From assembly GCA_018725455.1 (NCBI GenBank), contig QLUN01000068.1:1-5539 (forward strand): a stretch of 5,539 nucleotides of DNA, written 5' to 3'. A program made the position numbers and the translations under genes. This document shows, piece by piece, positions 1-5,539 of the stretch; position 1 is the first letter of the stretch, and the number at the start of each line of letters is the position of its first letter. Under the pieces are notes generated by a model, which did not search any database, had not been told where the DNA came from, and saw only the letters and a list, made by a program, of their open reading frames with translations. Source of the stretch: Chloroflexota bacterium. GTDB lineage: Bacteria; Chloroflexota; Dehalococcoidia; SZUA-161; SpSt-899.

Positions 1-139
1 GCACAAGCTTACGGGCAGTCAGCACCAACGCCCGCTTGTGTTTGTGCTTGGTACTCTGGTCATACTTGGTGCGATAATAGCGTCCGTACTCGGCATTGTG
101 CATCCGCACCTAGTTGGCCGCCTCGATTTGGTGAGACAT
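1..139 (-). pseudogene. IS110-type transposase, C-terminal remnant with amber codon (runs off left edge)
   Basis: Read on the minus strand from 139 down to 1, one frame gives SHQIEAAN, a TAG stop (plus-strand bases 110-112, cta), then VRMHNAEYGRYY, RTKYDQSTKHKHKRAL and VLTARKLV up to the edge. The pattern of a Y-rich stretch, then a KHxHKRAL-like basic stretch and TARKLV, is how I remember the C-terminus of IS110/IS116/IS902 transposases, which are DEDD-type enzymes with a C-terminal serine region. The stop replaces a codon that would be CAG (Gln) after one C-to-T change, and the reading is coherent on both sides. To the right of about 139 the same frame stays open but no longer resembles a transposase, so the N-terminal catalytic part is missing here. 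The element is therefore broken, both truncated and carrying a nonsense codon. The family call is from memory of the motif and is moderate. Confidence 0.5.
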
Positions 140-142
140 GCT

Positions 143-174
143 CGGTGCCTCCGACTCTCGTTCGGGAGGCACTG
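143..174. repeat. Perfect-stem inverted repeat beside the transposase remnant
   Basis: GTGCCTCC at 145-152 is followed by its exact reverse complement GGAGGCAC at 165-172, with 12 bases between. The stem extends by a G-T wobble (144/173) and a C-G pair (143/174), giving ten pairs. No T-run follows on either side, so it does not look like an intrinsic terminator. It begins just where the recognisable transposase sequence ends. It could be a palindromic repeat, an old element boundary or coincidence. Confidence 0.5.
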
Positions 175-330
175 CCCCTGGTTTGACACCTAGCAGCGGG
201 TATACTATCAATTTGCGCCGACCTGATTGGTGGCAATAATGGTAGGTCTGTATCGACCAAAAGAAGGGAGAGTTGGCGATCTCTAAGGGGAGGTATCGCT
301 GCTAAGTGAGGGGAATGGGGGATAGACTTG

Positions 331-348
331 TCCTCGCGAAGGCGGGGA
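331..348. repeat. REP-like short palindrome
   Basis: TCCTCGC (331-337) pairs with GCGGGGA (342-348) around a GAAG loop, giving seven pairs with one G-T wobble. The form TCC-YCGC-GAAGG-CGGGGA resembles the short CCCGCGAAxGCGGG palindromes dispersed between genes in many proteobacterial genomes. Only one copy is visible in this window, so repeat-family membership is inferred from resemblance alone. Confidence 0.4.
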
Positions 349-510
349 ATGGATTGCGGCCTCATTTTCTCCGTTTTCCGACATCCATTAGTGAGTGTTG
401 TCGATAAATCGCTGCCATATAGAGGGAGAGACCCCTCAAAATGAGCGATGAGGGCACCTGACAACTTTTTTCCGTATGATATGGTGTATTTGGGAGCGAT
501 GGGCCGGTAA

Positions 511-1299
511 ATTGTCCATTCTTCACGGATTCAGGTGCTAGATACCACTTGGCTTCCAGATAAACAAGGCAACTTTCATAAGCCCGGTGAACTCAAACTC
601 GACGATCTCCCTCAATCTTTCGAGCGTGATGAAAGGCTCGCTAACCAGTTAGGCATGAAAAAAGACGTTGTCGCTAAACTTGCAGAAGAAGCCGGCATAT
701 CGCAAGATACAATCAAATTTGCACAAGAATTAGAGAAACAACCGCCAGACATTCGAAAAAAGATAGAAACGCTGCTTCAAAAACAGGATGGAGGGCAGCC
801 GGAATTCCCTCAAAGTAGCTCTGCTGACCCTAAACGACGACGGGAGCGGTTTGCGGAACAATTGGCCGAAGCGCCTGAAAAGATGTATGAGCCACGAACA
901 CGGAGTGTTAGGGTAACTCAAGCAACAGAATATACTCGTGTGTGGCTCAGAAATCAGTACACGAACAATAAGGATCAGATGATTTGCCAGATCTGCGAGA
1001 AGGAGATGCCGTTTAAGAAACGCGATGGGGAATACTATTTTGAGGCGGTGGAGGCGTTTTCCAGAGATGATTTCGCCAAGGAATATGAGGCGCAATTTCT
1101 GGCCATGTGTCCCCTATGCGCAGCTATGTACAATGAATTTGTGAAGCATGACAAGAGAGCTATGGAATCTTTGAAAAACGCGTTGATGAATTCGGAAGAC
1201 GCCAAAGTCTCTCTGCAACTCGGAGATCTGGACACAAGCGTCCGGTTCGTCGATATCCACTTTCGGGACATAAAAACGATCATTGAGGCTCAGGAATGA
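511..1299 (+). pseudogene. C-terminal remnant of a large sacsin/Hsp90-like ATPase protein
   Basis: The frame is open from 511 (TAA at 508-510) to the TGA at 1297-1299. The first possible start is GTG at 535, giving 254 residues, with no clear Shine-Dalgarno before it. It opens almost at once with WLPDKQGNFHKP (residues 6-17) and then a DDLPQSF-x-RDERLANQLGM stretch. I know this as the junction near the end of very large bacterial proteins with a sacsin-type, Hsp90-like N-terminal ATP-binding domain. A charged, helical linker follows (about 43-120, with a KRRRERF stretch at 100-106). The final domain has ICQICEKEMPF (C151, C154), DGEYYFEAVEAF and MCPLCAAMY (C192, C195). The two CxxC pairs form a likely zinc site resembling a treble-clef/HNH-like fold, without the usual HNH catalytic histidines. 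The whole ATPase and middle region, normally more than a thousand residues, are missing. I therefore read this as a truncated gene; expression from GTG 535 is possible but unproven. Its stop overlaps the start of a 31-codon frame. Confidence 0.7.
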
Positions 1300-1391
1300 A
1301 GACGCGTGTTGTCCATGCAGAAGAGCGTTCACTTCCATGTTCCCGGCCAGTTCTGCCATGTCCGAAACCCGGCTGTGGGCTGACGATGTGA
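1296..1391 (+). CDS. Short frame in ATGA overlap with the sacsin-like tail; possibly a decayed gene start
   Basis: ATG at 1296 overlaps the preceding TGA (ATGA). A GAGG at 1285-1288 lies seven bases upstream, a good setting for translational coupling. It encodes 31 residues, opening MKTRVVH and ending LPCPKPGCGLTM, with cysteines at 15, 22 and 27. The opening MKTRVVH is like the start I recall for DUF4326 proteins. What follows in this frame does not continue that match. Another frame over 1334-1379 gives FHVPGQFCHVRNPAVG, which faintly echoes the YIGRPSxxGNPF region of that family. This may be a frameshifted and shortened DUF4326-type gene, a real small protein, or only a chance frame. The 129 bases between the sacsin-like stop and the helicase start hold nothing else except the helicase ribosome binding site. 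Confidence 0.3.
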   Translation: MKTRVVHAEERSLPCSRPVLPCPKPGCGLTM

Positions 1392-1414
1392 TCGGCGCTC
1401 ATGTATTCTTCAGC

Positions 1415-1422
1415 TAAGGAGG
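1415..1422 (+). promoter_or_regulatory. Strong ribosome binding site of the helicase-nuclease gene
   Basis: TAAGGAGG is a near-perfect complement of the 16S rRNA tail. It sits six bases before ATG 1429 and fixes that start. It is far stronger than anything in front of GTG 535, which suggests that the helicase gene keeps its own translation start while the upstream frame does not. Confidence 0.85.
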
Positions 1423-1428
1423 ATAATC

Positions 1429-4400
1429 ATGGCCTATGCCCTGAAACACATCTCGATTCGGGTACCGTGGCACGACACGGGGTGGAACGGAAAAGTCTGC
1501 GCTCATCCTCACCTCAATGGATCGTGCCTTAAGCTCAAACGCATTGGGCAAGAGCGGGATGATGCTGCGGAGGAAGCGGTGGCTGGGCAGTCCCTGGCGA
1601 ATCTGCCTCAAGAAAAGTGGCCCTGCTGTGTGGCGGAACGAGTCGCATTCATGGCTCCGTTCGACTATACACGCATCGCTAACCACCCTTACAAACACAC
1701 ATCAGAAGGGAGTCACGGGCATTTCGCGCCGACACCATTGCGACATCCCGCCTATTCTGCTCCCACATTACCGTTTGCATGGATGCTCCGTGAAGCCATG
1801 AAAGAACTTGGTGAGGAGTATGGTCTGGATGTGCAGGCGGAACGAGAACCCGATCTGGGGTTTAACACACAATGGATACAAGATCGGGACAATCAGAAGG
1901 CGCTGCTCGACTGCTTCTGCAACCATCTCAAACCGGAACAATCTCTGTGCTTCTTCTATGCCAAGCAGGTGCCCTTCGTGGAGGATACTGGTGCAAGGCG
2001 CATTCTAGTTGGTGTTGGCCGGGTGCTTCATGTATCGCCATCTGTTGAGTACGAGTACACTACCAAGAATCTTAAAGGAAAACTCCGATCTGTGCTGTGG
2101 GAGCGAATGGTACAGCATTCTATTCGCCCGGACTTCAAGGACGGTTTTCTTCTACCTTACCACGCAGCCATGGAAATGGCGACCGATGATCCGGATTTCG
2201 ATCCGACATCTATTACCGCATTCTCTCCGGACGATCGGCTCCTTGAGTTCTCGCACGCCTCTCAGCTCGTGACCCATGACGCCGCCATTGCGAGTCTTTT
2301 GTCGTGCGCGGAATCCCTCCGGAAAGCACGGGGAGTTTTGTCAGGTCCATGGGATCGATGCCTGATCTGGATTGATCACCGAGTCAGTGAGCTGTGGAAA
2401 GCCCGGGGGCCGTGTCCTGGTCTTGGGGCCGCGCTTTGTGCATTCGGCATCGATCTTGGCACATTTGTAGCCCGGTCGGTATTGGAGAAGGTCGGAGAAA
2501 ACGCTGACCCATGGCCCCTGGTTGATCAGGTTCTCCGTGAGCCAAAGAAAAACCTCCCGAGCGATCTTGCACAAGGAATCGGGACGACTATTCAGGCCAA
2601 ATGGGAACGCCTTCCAGCCGAGCGCCGGGATCTTCTGAAACTGATAAGTCGATTCGAAATTAGTCATGATCAGGCAACGGTAATCTACGTTCAAGAAGAA
2701 AGGAAAGCGGCGAATATCGATTGCTCGGACCAGGCTATTCTTGCCAATCCCTACTTGCTTTATGAAACGACCCGCTTAACCGCTAATCCGATAAGCGTGT
2801 GGACAGTTGACCGTGGTGTTTTTCCTGATGAAGCGGTTCGAAAGGAACACCCGCTTCCTGAGCCAACAGCATTGGACGCCGGAACCGATGCCCGTCGTGT
2901 CCGCTCTCTCACGGTCAAGGTACTGGAGGATTCAACCAATTCGGGCAATACGCTGATGCCTCAAGATCAAGTCGTGCTTGCCATTCGAAATCTCGATATC
3001 AAGCCAGGATGCGACGTAGACGGAGATCTGATTGAGGTCGCTAAAGATGTGTTTGAAGATGCCATCATCGAAACGCCTCTGGCAGACGGGAATCCGGCGC
3101 TTCAGCTTGGTCGCCTAGCAGAAATGGGAGAGATTATTCGCAGGGCGATTGAAAAGCGAGTCAAGGGAAAACGTTTGACAGTTGATGCAAACTGGCGGGC
3201 ACTCCTTGATAAACATCTCGATCTCCATGGAACCGGCAGTTTTGACGAACTGGAGGAAAAGGCACGCGAAGAGAAGACGGCCGCTCTCAAGGAGCTTGCC
3301 GAGTCCCGCGTAAGTGTTCTCATTGGGCCCGCTGGGACGGGCAAGACCACTCTTTTGTCAGTTCTATGTTCCCAACCGCAAATTGCGCAAGGTGGCATTT
3401 TGCTCCTCGCTCCGACCGGCAAGGCACGAGTCCGAATGGAGCAATCGACCAGCGACTTGAATTTGAGGGGTTTCACTGTGGCGCAGTTCCTCAGTCCGCA
3501 TCGCTACGATGCGTCGACTGGGCGTTACAAACTCTCTGACAAGGCCGCCGAGGCTGGAACTCAGACGGTCGTTATCGACGAAGCGTCCATGATGACGGAG
3601 GACATGTTGGCAGCACTGATCCAAGCTCTCAAGGGCGTGCTTCGCTTGATCCTAATCGGTGATCCCCGACAGTTGCCGCCAATCGGGGCAGGCCGTCCTT
3701 TCGTCGATGTTGTCAAGCACCTCTCGCCCGAGGGCGTAACCGAGAAGTTTCCCAGGGTGGGATCAGGATACGCTGAACTCACAATACGGCGACGACAAGC
3801 AGGCGAGGAACGCGAGGACTTGCACTTCGCCGAGTGGTTCAGCGGTTCCCCCATCGCACCCGGTGAGGACGATATTTTCGACAAGGTTGTCAGAACTGGA
3901 AAAAGCAAACACGTTCGTTTTGTGCAGTGGGACTCCGCAGATGATCTCCGGGAACAGCTAATTGCTGTTCTTGTCGACGAGTTGGAGCTTAGTAGCCCCT
4001 ATGACATTTTCAAGTTCGATGAGTCCTTGGGCGGCAAGGACTGGAATGGAATGCGGTTCTTCAATTTTGGAGCAGCAGAGCAATCCGAGAGTTGGCAAAT
4101 ATTATCTCCCGTTCGCACGGGGTCGCACGGTGTTCCTGACATCAACCGCCAGATACACAAACAGTTCCGGCAAAAGTTGATCGACGCATCCCGCAAGGAA
4201 CGTTGGCGCAGCAAGTATCCAAAGCCGATGGGACCGGAGGAGATCGTTTACGGCGACAAGGTTATCAATCTGGTAAATACCGATCCCAATTTACCGTGGA
4301 ACCAGCATCGTAAGGTCTACCCGCCTAAAGATAGTCCGTACATCGCCAACGGCGAAATCGGCATGGCCATCGGCTATTTCTGGAGGAATCAAGACCGCAA

Positions 4401-5166
4401 GAAAGGACTCGACTTTCGCTGGAAGCTGGAGGTGGAATTCTCCTCGCAGCCACATTTCAAATATGACTTTACCAGTCGAGACTTTGGCGAGGAAGCCAAT
4501 CCGGTCCTCGAACTCGCCTATGCGCTCACGGTACATAAGTCTCAAGGGAGTGAATTCGGAACTGTCATCCTGGTGCTGCCGAACCCCTGCCGCTTGCTCT
4601 CAAGAGAACTGCTCTATACGGCCCTGACGCGGCAAAGGAACCGAGTGGTTATTCTTCATCAGGGCGCACGCAGCGATCTTCGGAAATACTCATCGGATGA
4701 CCGCTCAGAAATCGCCCGAAGACTGACGAATCTTTTTAAGGCCCCATCTCCGATTGCCATCGATGGGCGTTTCTTCGAGGAATATCTGATCCACCGGACC
4801 TCACGGGGTGAGATGGTCCGCTCCAAGTCTGAAGTAATCATCGCGGATCGTCTTTCCGACTTGGATGTCGAATATGCCTACGAACGTCCTCTGACAATTG
4901 AAGCTGTCACAAAGTATCCGGACTTTACAATTGAGGATATGGAGTCTGGCAGGAATTTCTACTGGGAACACTGCGGTATGCTCCATGTACCAAACTATCG
5001 TAAGCGTTGGGAAGAAAAACTCGCATGGTACAAGAAACATGATATTGTCCCACACGAAGATGACGGAGGAGAGAATGGCACATTGATCGTCACGTCTGAA
5101 TCACCACAGGGAGGAATATCGTCTCAGGAAATCGGGCGCATCATTCGCAATGTGATACTGGAGTAA
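1429..5166 (+). CDS. RecD2-like SF1B DNA helicase fused to a C-terminal PD-(D/E)XK-like nuclease
   Basis: This 1245-residue protein has a clear start (TAAGGAGG six bases upstream) and appears intact. Residues 1-120 form a conserved N-terminal domain of unknown role, with HISIRVPWHDTGWNGKVC (7-24), cysteines 24, 33, 66 and 67, RDD (43-45), ER (70-71) and RHPAYSAPTLPFAWML (105-120). Residues about 400-470 resemble the helix-hairpin-helix region of RecD2, including ILANPYLL (437-444). The helicase motifs follow: Walker A GPAGTGKTT (633-641), Ia APTGKA (661-666), Walker B VVIDEAS (714-720), III GDPRQLPPIG (744-753), IV LTIRRRQ (784-790), WQILSPVRTG (889-898), V ALTVHKSQGSEF (1032-1043) and VI YTALTRQRNRVVI (1063-1075). 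An SH3/OB-like insert lies at about 943-1010. These motifs define a 5'-3' type SF1B ATPase acting on DNA in the cytoplasm. Residues about 1128-1225 look like a PD-(D/E)XK nuclease: SKSEVIIAD (E1135), YPDFTI (D1165), YWEHCGM (E1180). Canonical RecD2 is shorter and has neither end domain. Position next to a sacsin-like gene suggests a defence or DNA-processing cassette; that role is inference. Confidence 0.9.
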   Translation: MAYALKHISIRVPWHDTGWNGKVCAHPHLNGSCLKLKRIGQERDDAAEEAVAGQSLANLPQEKWPCCVAERVAFMAPFDYTRIANHPYKHTSEGSHGHFAPTPLRHPAYSAPTLPFAWMLREAMKELGEEYGLDVQAEREPDLGFNTQWIQDRDNQKALLDCFCNHLKPEQSLCFFYAKQVPFVEDTGARRILVGVGRVLHVSPSVEYEYTTKNLKGKLRSVLWERMVQHSIRPDFKDGFLLPYHAAMEMATDDPDFDPTSITAFSPDDRLLEFSHASQLVTHDAAIASLLSCAESLRKARGVLSGPWDRCLIWIDHRVSELWKARGPCPGLGAALCAFGIDLGTFVARSVLEKVGENADPWPLVDQVLREPKKNLPSDLAQGIGTTIQAKWERLPAERRDLLKLISRFEISHDQATVIYVQEERKAANIDCSDQAILANPYLLYETTRLTANPISVWTVDRGVFPDEAVRKEHPLPEPTALDAGTDARRVRSLTVKVLEDSTNSGNTLMPQDQVVLAIRNLDIKPGCDVDGDLIEVAKDVFEDAIIETPLADGNPALQLGRLAEMGEIIRRAIEKRVKGKRLTVDANWRALLDKHLDLHGTGSFDELEEKAREEKTAALKELAESRVSVLIGPAGTGKTTLLSVLCSQPQIAQGGILLLAPTGKARVRMEQSTSDLNLRGFTVAQFLSPHRYDASTGRYKLSDKAAEAGTQTVVIDEASMMTEDMLAALIQALKGVLRLILIGDPRQLPPIGAGRPFVDVVKHLSPEGVTEKFPRVGSGYAELTIRRRQAGEEREDLHFAEWFSGSPIAPGEDDIFDKVVRTGKSKHVRFVQWDSADDLREQLIAVLVDELELSSPYDIFKFDESLGGKDWNGMRFFNFGAAEQSESWQILSPVRTGSHGVPDINRQIHKQFRQKLIDASRKERWRSKYPKPMGPEEIVYGDKVINLVNTDPNLPWNQHRKVYPPKDSPYIANGEIGMAIGYFWRNQDRKKGLDFRWKLEVEFSSQPHFKYDFTSRDFGEEANPVLELAYALTVHKSQGSEFGTVILVLPNPCRLLSRELLYTALTRQRNRVVILHQGARSDLRKYSSDDRSEIARRLTNLFKAPSPIAIDGRFFEEYLIHRTSRGEMVRSKSEVIIADRLSDLDVEYAYERPLTIEAVTKYPDFTIEDMESGRNFYWEHCGMLHVPNYRKRWEEKLAWYKKHDIVPHEDDGGENGTLIVTSESPQGGISSQEIGRIIRNVILE

Positions 5167-5182
5167 CAAAGGATAATGAAAA

Positions 5183-5395
5183 ATGATCCAGGAACTGGAC
5201 CAGATCGAATCCAAAGGCGAATTCGATCAACTATTCTAGCCTAAGTTTATCATTTCATTAGACAAAATCCTATTTCCCCATCCGATTCGCCGGAGGCTAT
5301 CTCGGTATGGGTACTACATCAACGCCTCAGCTTCACGAATTCTTGATCTCGGTCAACCACCAAAGCTGAGACACTGGCGGATCCTGTCCAGGTAA
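5183..5395 (+). pseudogene. Unidentified short gene broken by one internal TAG
   Basis: ATG 5183 has AAAGGA (5168-5173) nine bases upstream, right after the helicase stop. The frame reads MIQELDQIESKGEFDQLF, a TAG at 5237-5239, then 51 more codons to a TAA at 5393-5395, including PKFIISLDKILFPHPIRRR, LSRYGYYINASASRILDLGQ and PPKLRHWRILSR. Both parts are in the same frame and of protein-like composition. A single GAG-to-TAG change would explain the stop and restore a continuous reading of 70 residues. After the TAA the same frame stays open for another 34 codons, overlapping the start region of the next gene. I do not recognise the family. It may be the damaged start of a longer third gene of the cassette, or fortuitous. 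An alternative ATG at 5176 in another frame gives only 23 codons. Confidence 0.35.
5326..5370. repeat. Inverted repeat, 8-base arms
   Basis: CTCAGCTT at 5326-5333 is matched by AAGCTGAG at 5363-5370 with 29 bases between. The loop itself contains a TTGA...TCAA pair at 5343-5356, so a two-tier hairpin can form. There is no T-run after it, and the arms are short for the loop length. It also falls inside the possible pseudogene. It could be an operator-like site or chance. Confidence 0.3.
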
Positions 5396-5461
5396 ACGAT
5401 TTATGGTAAACTTGGATTAGGAAAACTTCCACAAGGTAGAGCCAGAAGACCCTGGAGCGTT

Positions 5462-5467
5462 GGAGGG
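5462..5467 (+). promoter_or_regulatory. Ribosome binding site of the right-edge nuclease gene
   Basis: GGAGGG lies five bases before ATG 5473 and supports that start. I see no convincing sigma-70 promoter in the roughly 300 bases between the helicase stop and this site, and no terminator either. Read-through from the helicase gene is possible. Confidence 0.75.
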
Positions 5468-5472
5468 TGTAT

Positions 5473-5539
5473 ATGCCTATCTACTCTCATTCACAGCTAA
5501 GCACCTATGAACAATGCCCGCTGAAGTATAAGCTACGCT
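5473..5539 (+). CDS. RecB/Cas4-like PD-(D/E)XK nuclease, N-terminal fragment (runs off right edge)
   Basis: Only 22 codons are in the window: MPIYSHSQLSTYEQCPLKYK and then LR. The pattern SxSQLxTYExCPLKYKLR is the classic opening of PD-(D/E)XK nucleases of the RecB/AddB C-terminal and Cas4-like group (Pfam PDDEXK_1 type). In these the early cysteine often belongs to an iron-sulphur cluster, together with three cysteines near the C-terminus that lie outside this window. The start is backed by GGAGGG five bases upstream. Such enzymes cut DNA ends together with a helicase partner, so the neighbouring RecD2-like helicase is suggestive. The 306-base gap and the damaged frame between them leave a shared operon unproven. 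Confidence 0.75.
   Translation, partial: MPIYSHSQLSTYEQCPLKYKLR

Larger units (their letters stand above)
140..534. other. Gene-poor stretch between transposase remnant and truncated ATPase gene
   Basis: I see no convincing gene here. A 134-codon minus-strand frame spans most of it, but its translation is rich in R, P, S and L, without recognisable motifs, and reads like translated non-coding DNA. The stretch holds two inverted repeats (143-174 and 331-348). A TTGACA-like hexamer at 183-188 is only 12 bases from TATACT at 201-206, too close for a standard sigma-70 promoter. The right end (about 500-534) is where the downstream protein loses its N-terminal part, so a deletion or insertion junction probably lies there. 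Confidence 0.6.

Noticed and set aside
183..206. TTGACA with TATACT as a sigma-70 promoter
   Set aside because: The spacing is 12 bases instead of about 17, and no good gene start follows.
60..464. A 134-codon minus-strand frame over the gene-poor left stretch
   Set aside because: Its translation has no motif, is biased to R, P, S and L, and overlaps the transposase remnant in a different frame, so it looks like translated non-coding DNA.
140..534. Possible IS110 bridge-RNA region
   Set aside because: In the IS110 group the bridge RNA lies before the transposase N-terminus. Here only the C-terminal tail remains and its N-terminal side is missing, so this stretch cannot be assigned to that end.
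730..1095. Minus-strand frames over the sacsin-like tail and other strands or frames within the helicase gene
   Set aside because: They lie opposite or within frames with clear protein-family motifs and show no motifs or ribosome sites of their own.
1429..5166. Plain RecD (RecBCD alpha subunit) or canonical RecD2
   Set aside because: The length of 1245 residues, the extra N-terminal domain and the C-terminal nuclease domain do not fit either, although the motor is RecD2-like.
1..5539. CRISPR array, tRNA or rRNA
   Set aside because: I saw no regularly spaced direct repeats, and no tRNA-like cloverleaf or rRNA-like sequence in either strand.

Overview
The window looks like a worn accessory (defence-island-like) region of a bacterial chromosome. 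Base composition is balanced to slightly GC-rich, genes are headed by good Shine-Dalgarno sites, and protein families typical of bacterial DNA-processing and defence neighbourhoods sit among decayed pieces. I cannot assign a genus from the sequence. The main genes lie on the plus strand; one insertion-sequence remnant lies on the minus strand.

Left part (1-534): the edge carries, on the minus strand, the C-terminal tail of an IS110-type transposase interrupted by an amber codon. About 390 bases without a convincing gene follow, with two hairpin-forming inverted repeats. At 535-1299 is a 254-residue reading frame that reads as the extreme C-terminus of a much larger sacsin/Hsp90-like ATPase protein. 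The ATPase part is absent and an in-frame stop at 508-510 closes the frame upstream, so it looks like a truncated remnant.

Middle (1296-5166): a 31-codon frame starts in ATGA overlap with the sacsin-like tail. After it, behind a near-perfect ribosome binding site, comes the centrepiece: an intact 1245-residue protein. It joins a conserved N-terminal domain of unknown function, a RecD2-like superfamily 1B helicase with all main motifs, and a C-terminal PD-(D/E)XK-like nuclease domain with an unusual active site.

Right part (5167-5539): a short frame of protein-like composition (5183-5395) is broken by one internal TAG. At 5473 a new gene begins with the hallmark opening of a RecB/Cas4-like PD-(D/E)XK nuclease and runs off the edge.

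Taken together, an intact helicase-nuclease sits between damaged genes. My inference is that a multi-gene DNA-targeting or DNA-repair/defence cassette stood here, with a large Hsp90-like ATPase partner upstream of the helicase-nuclease. Rearrangement, possibly involving the IS110-type element, then removed most of the ATPase. Whether the helicase-nuclease still works alone cannot be told from sequence.
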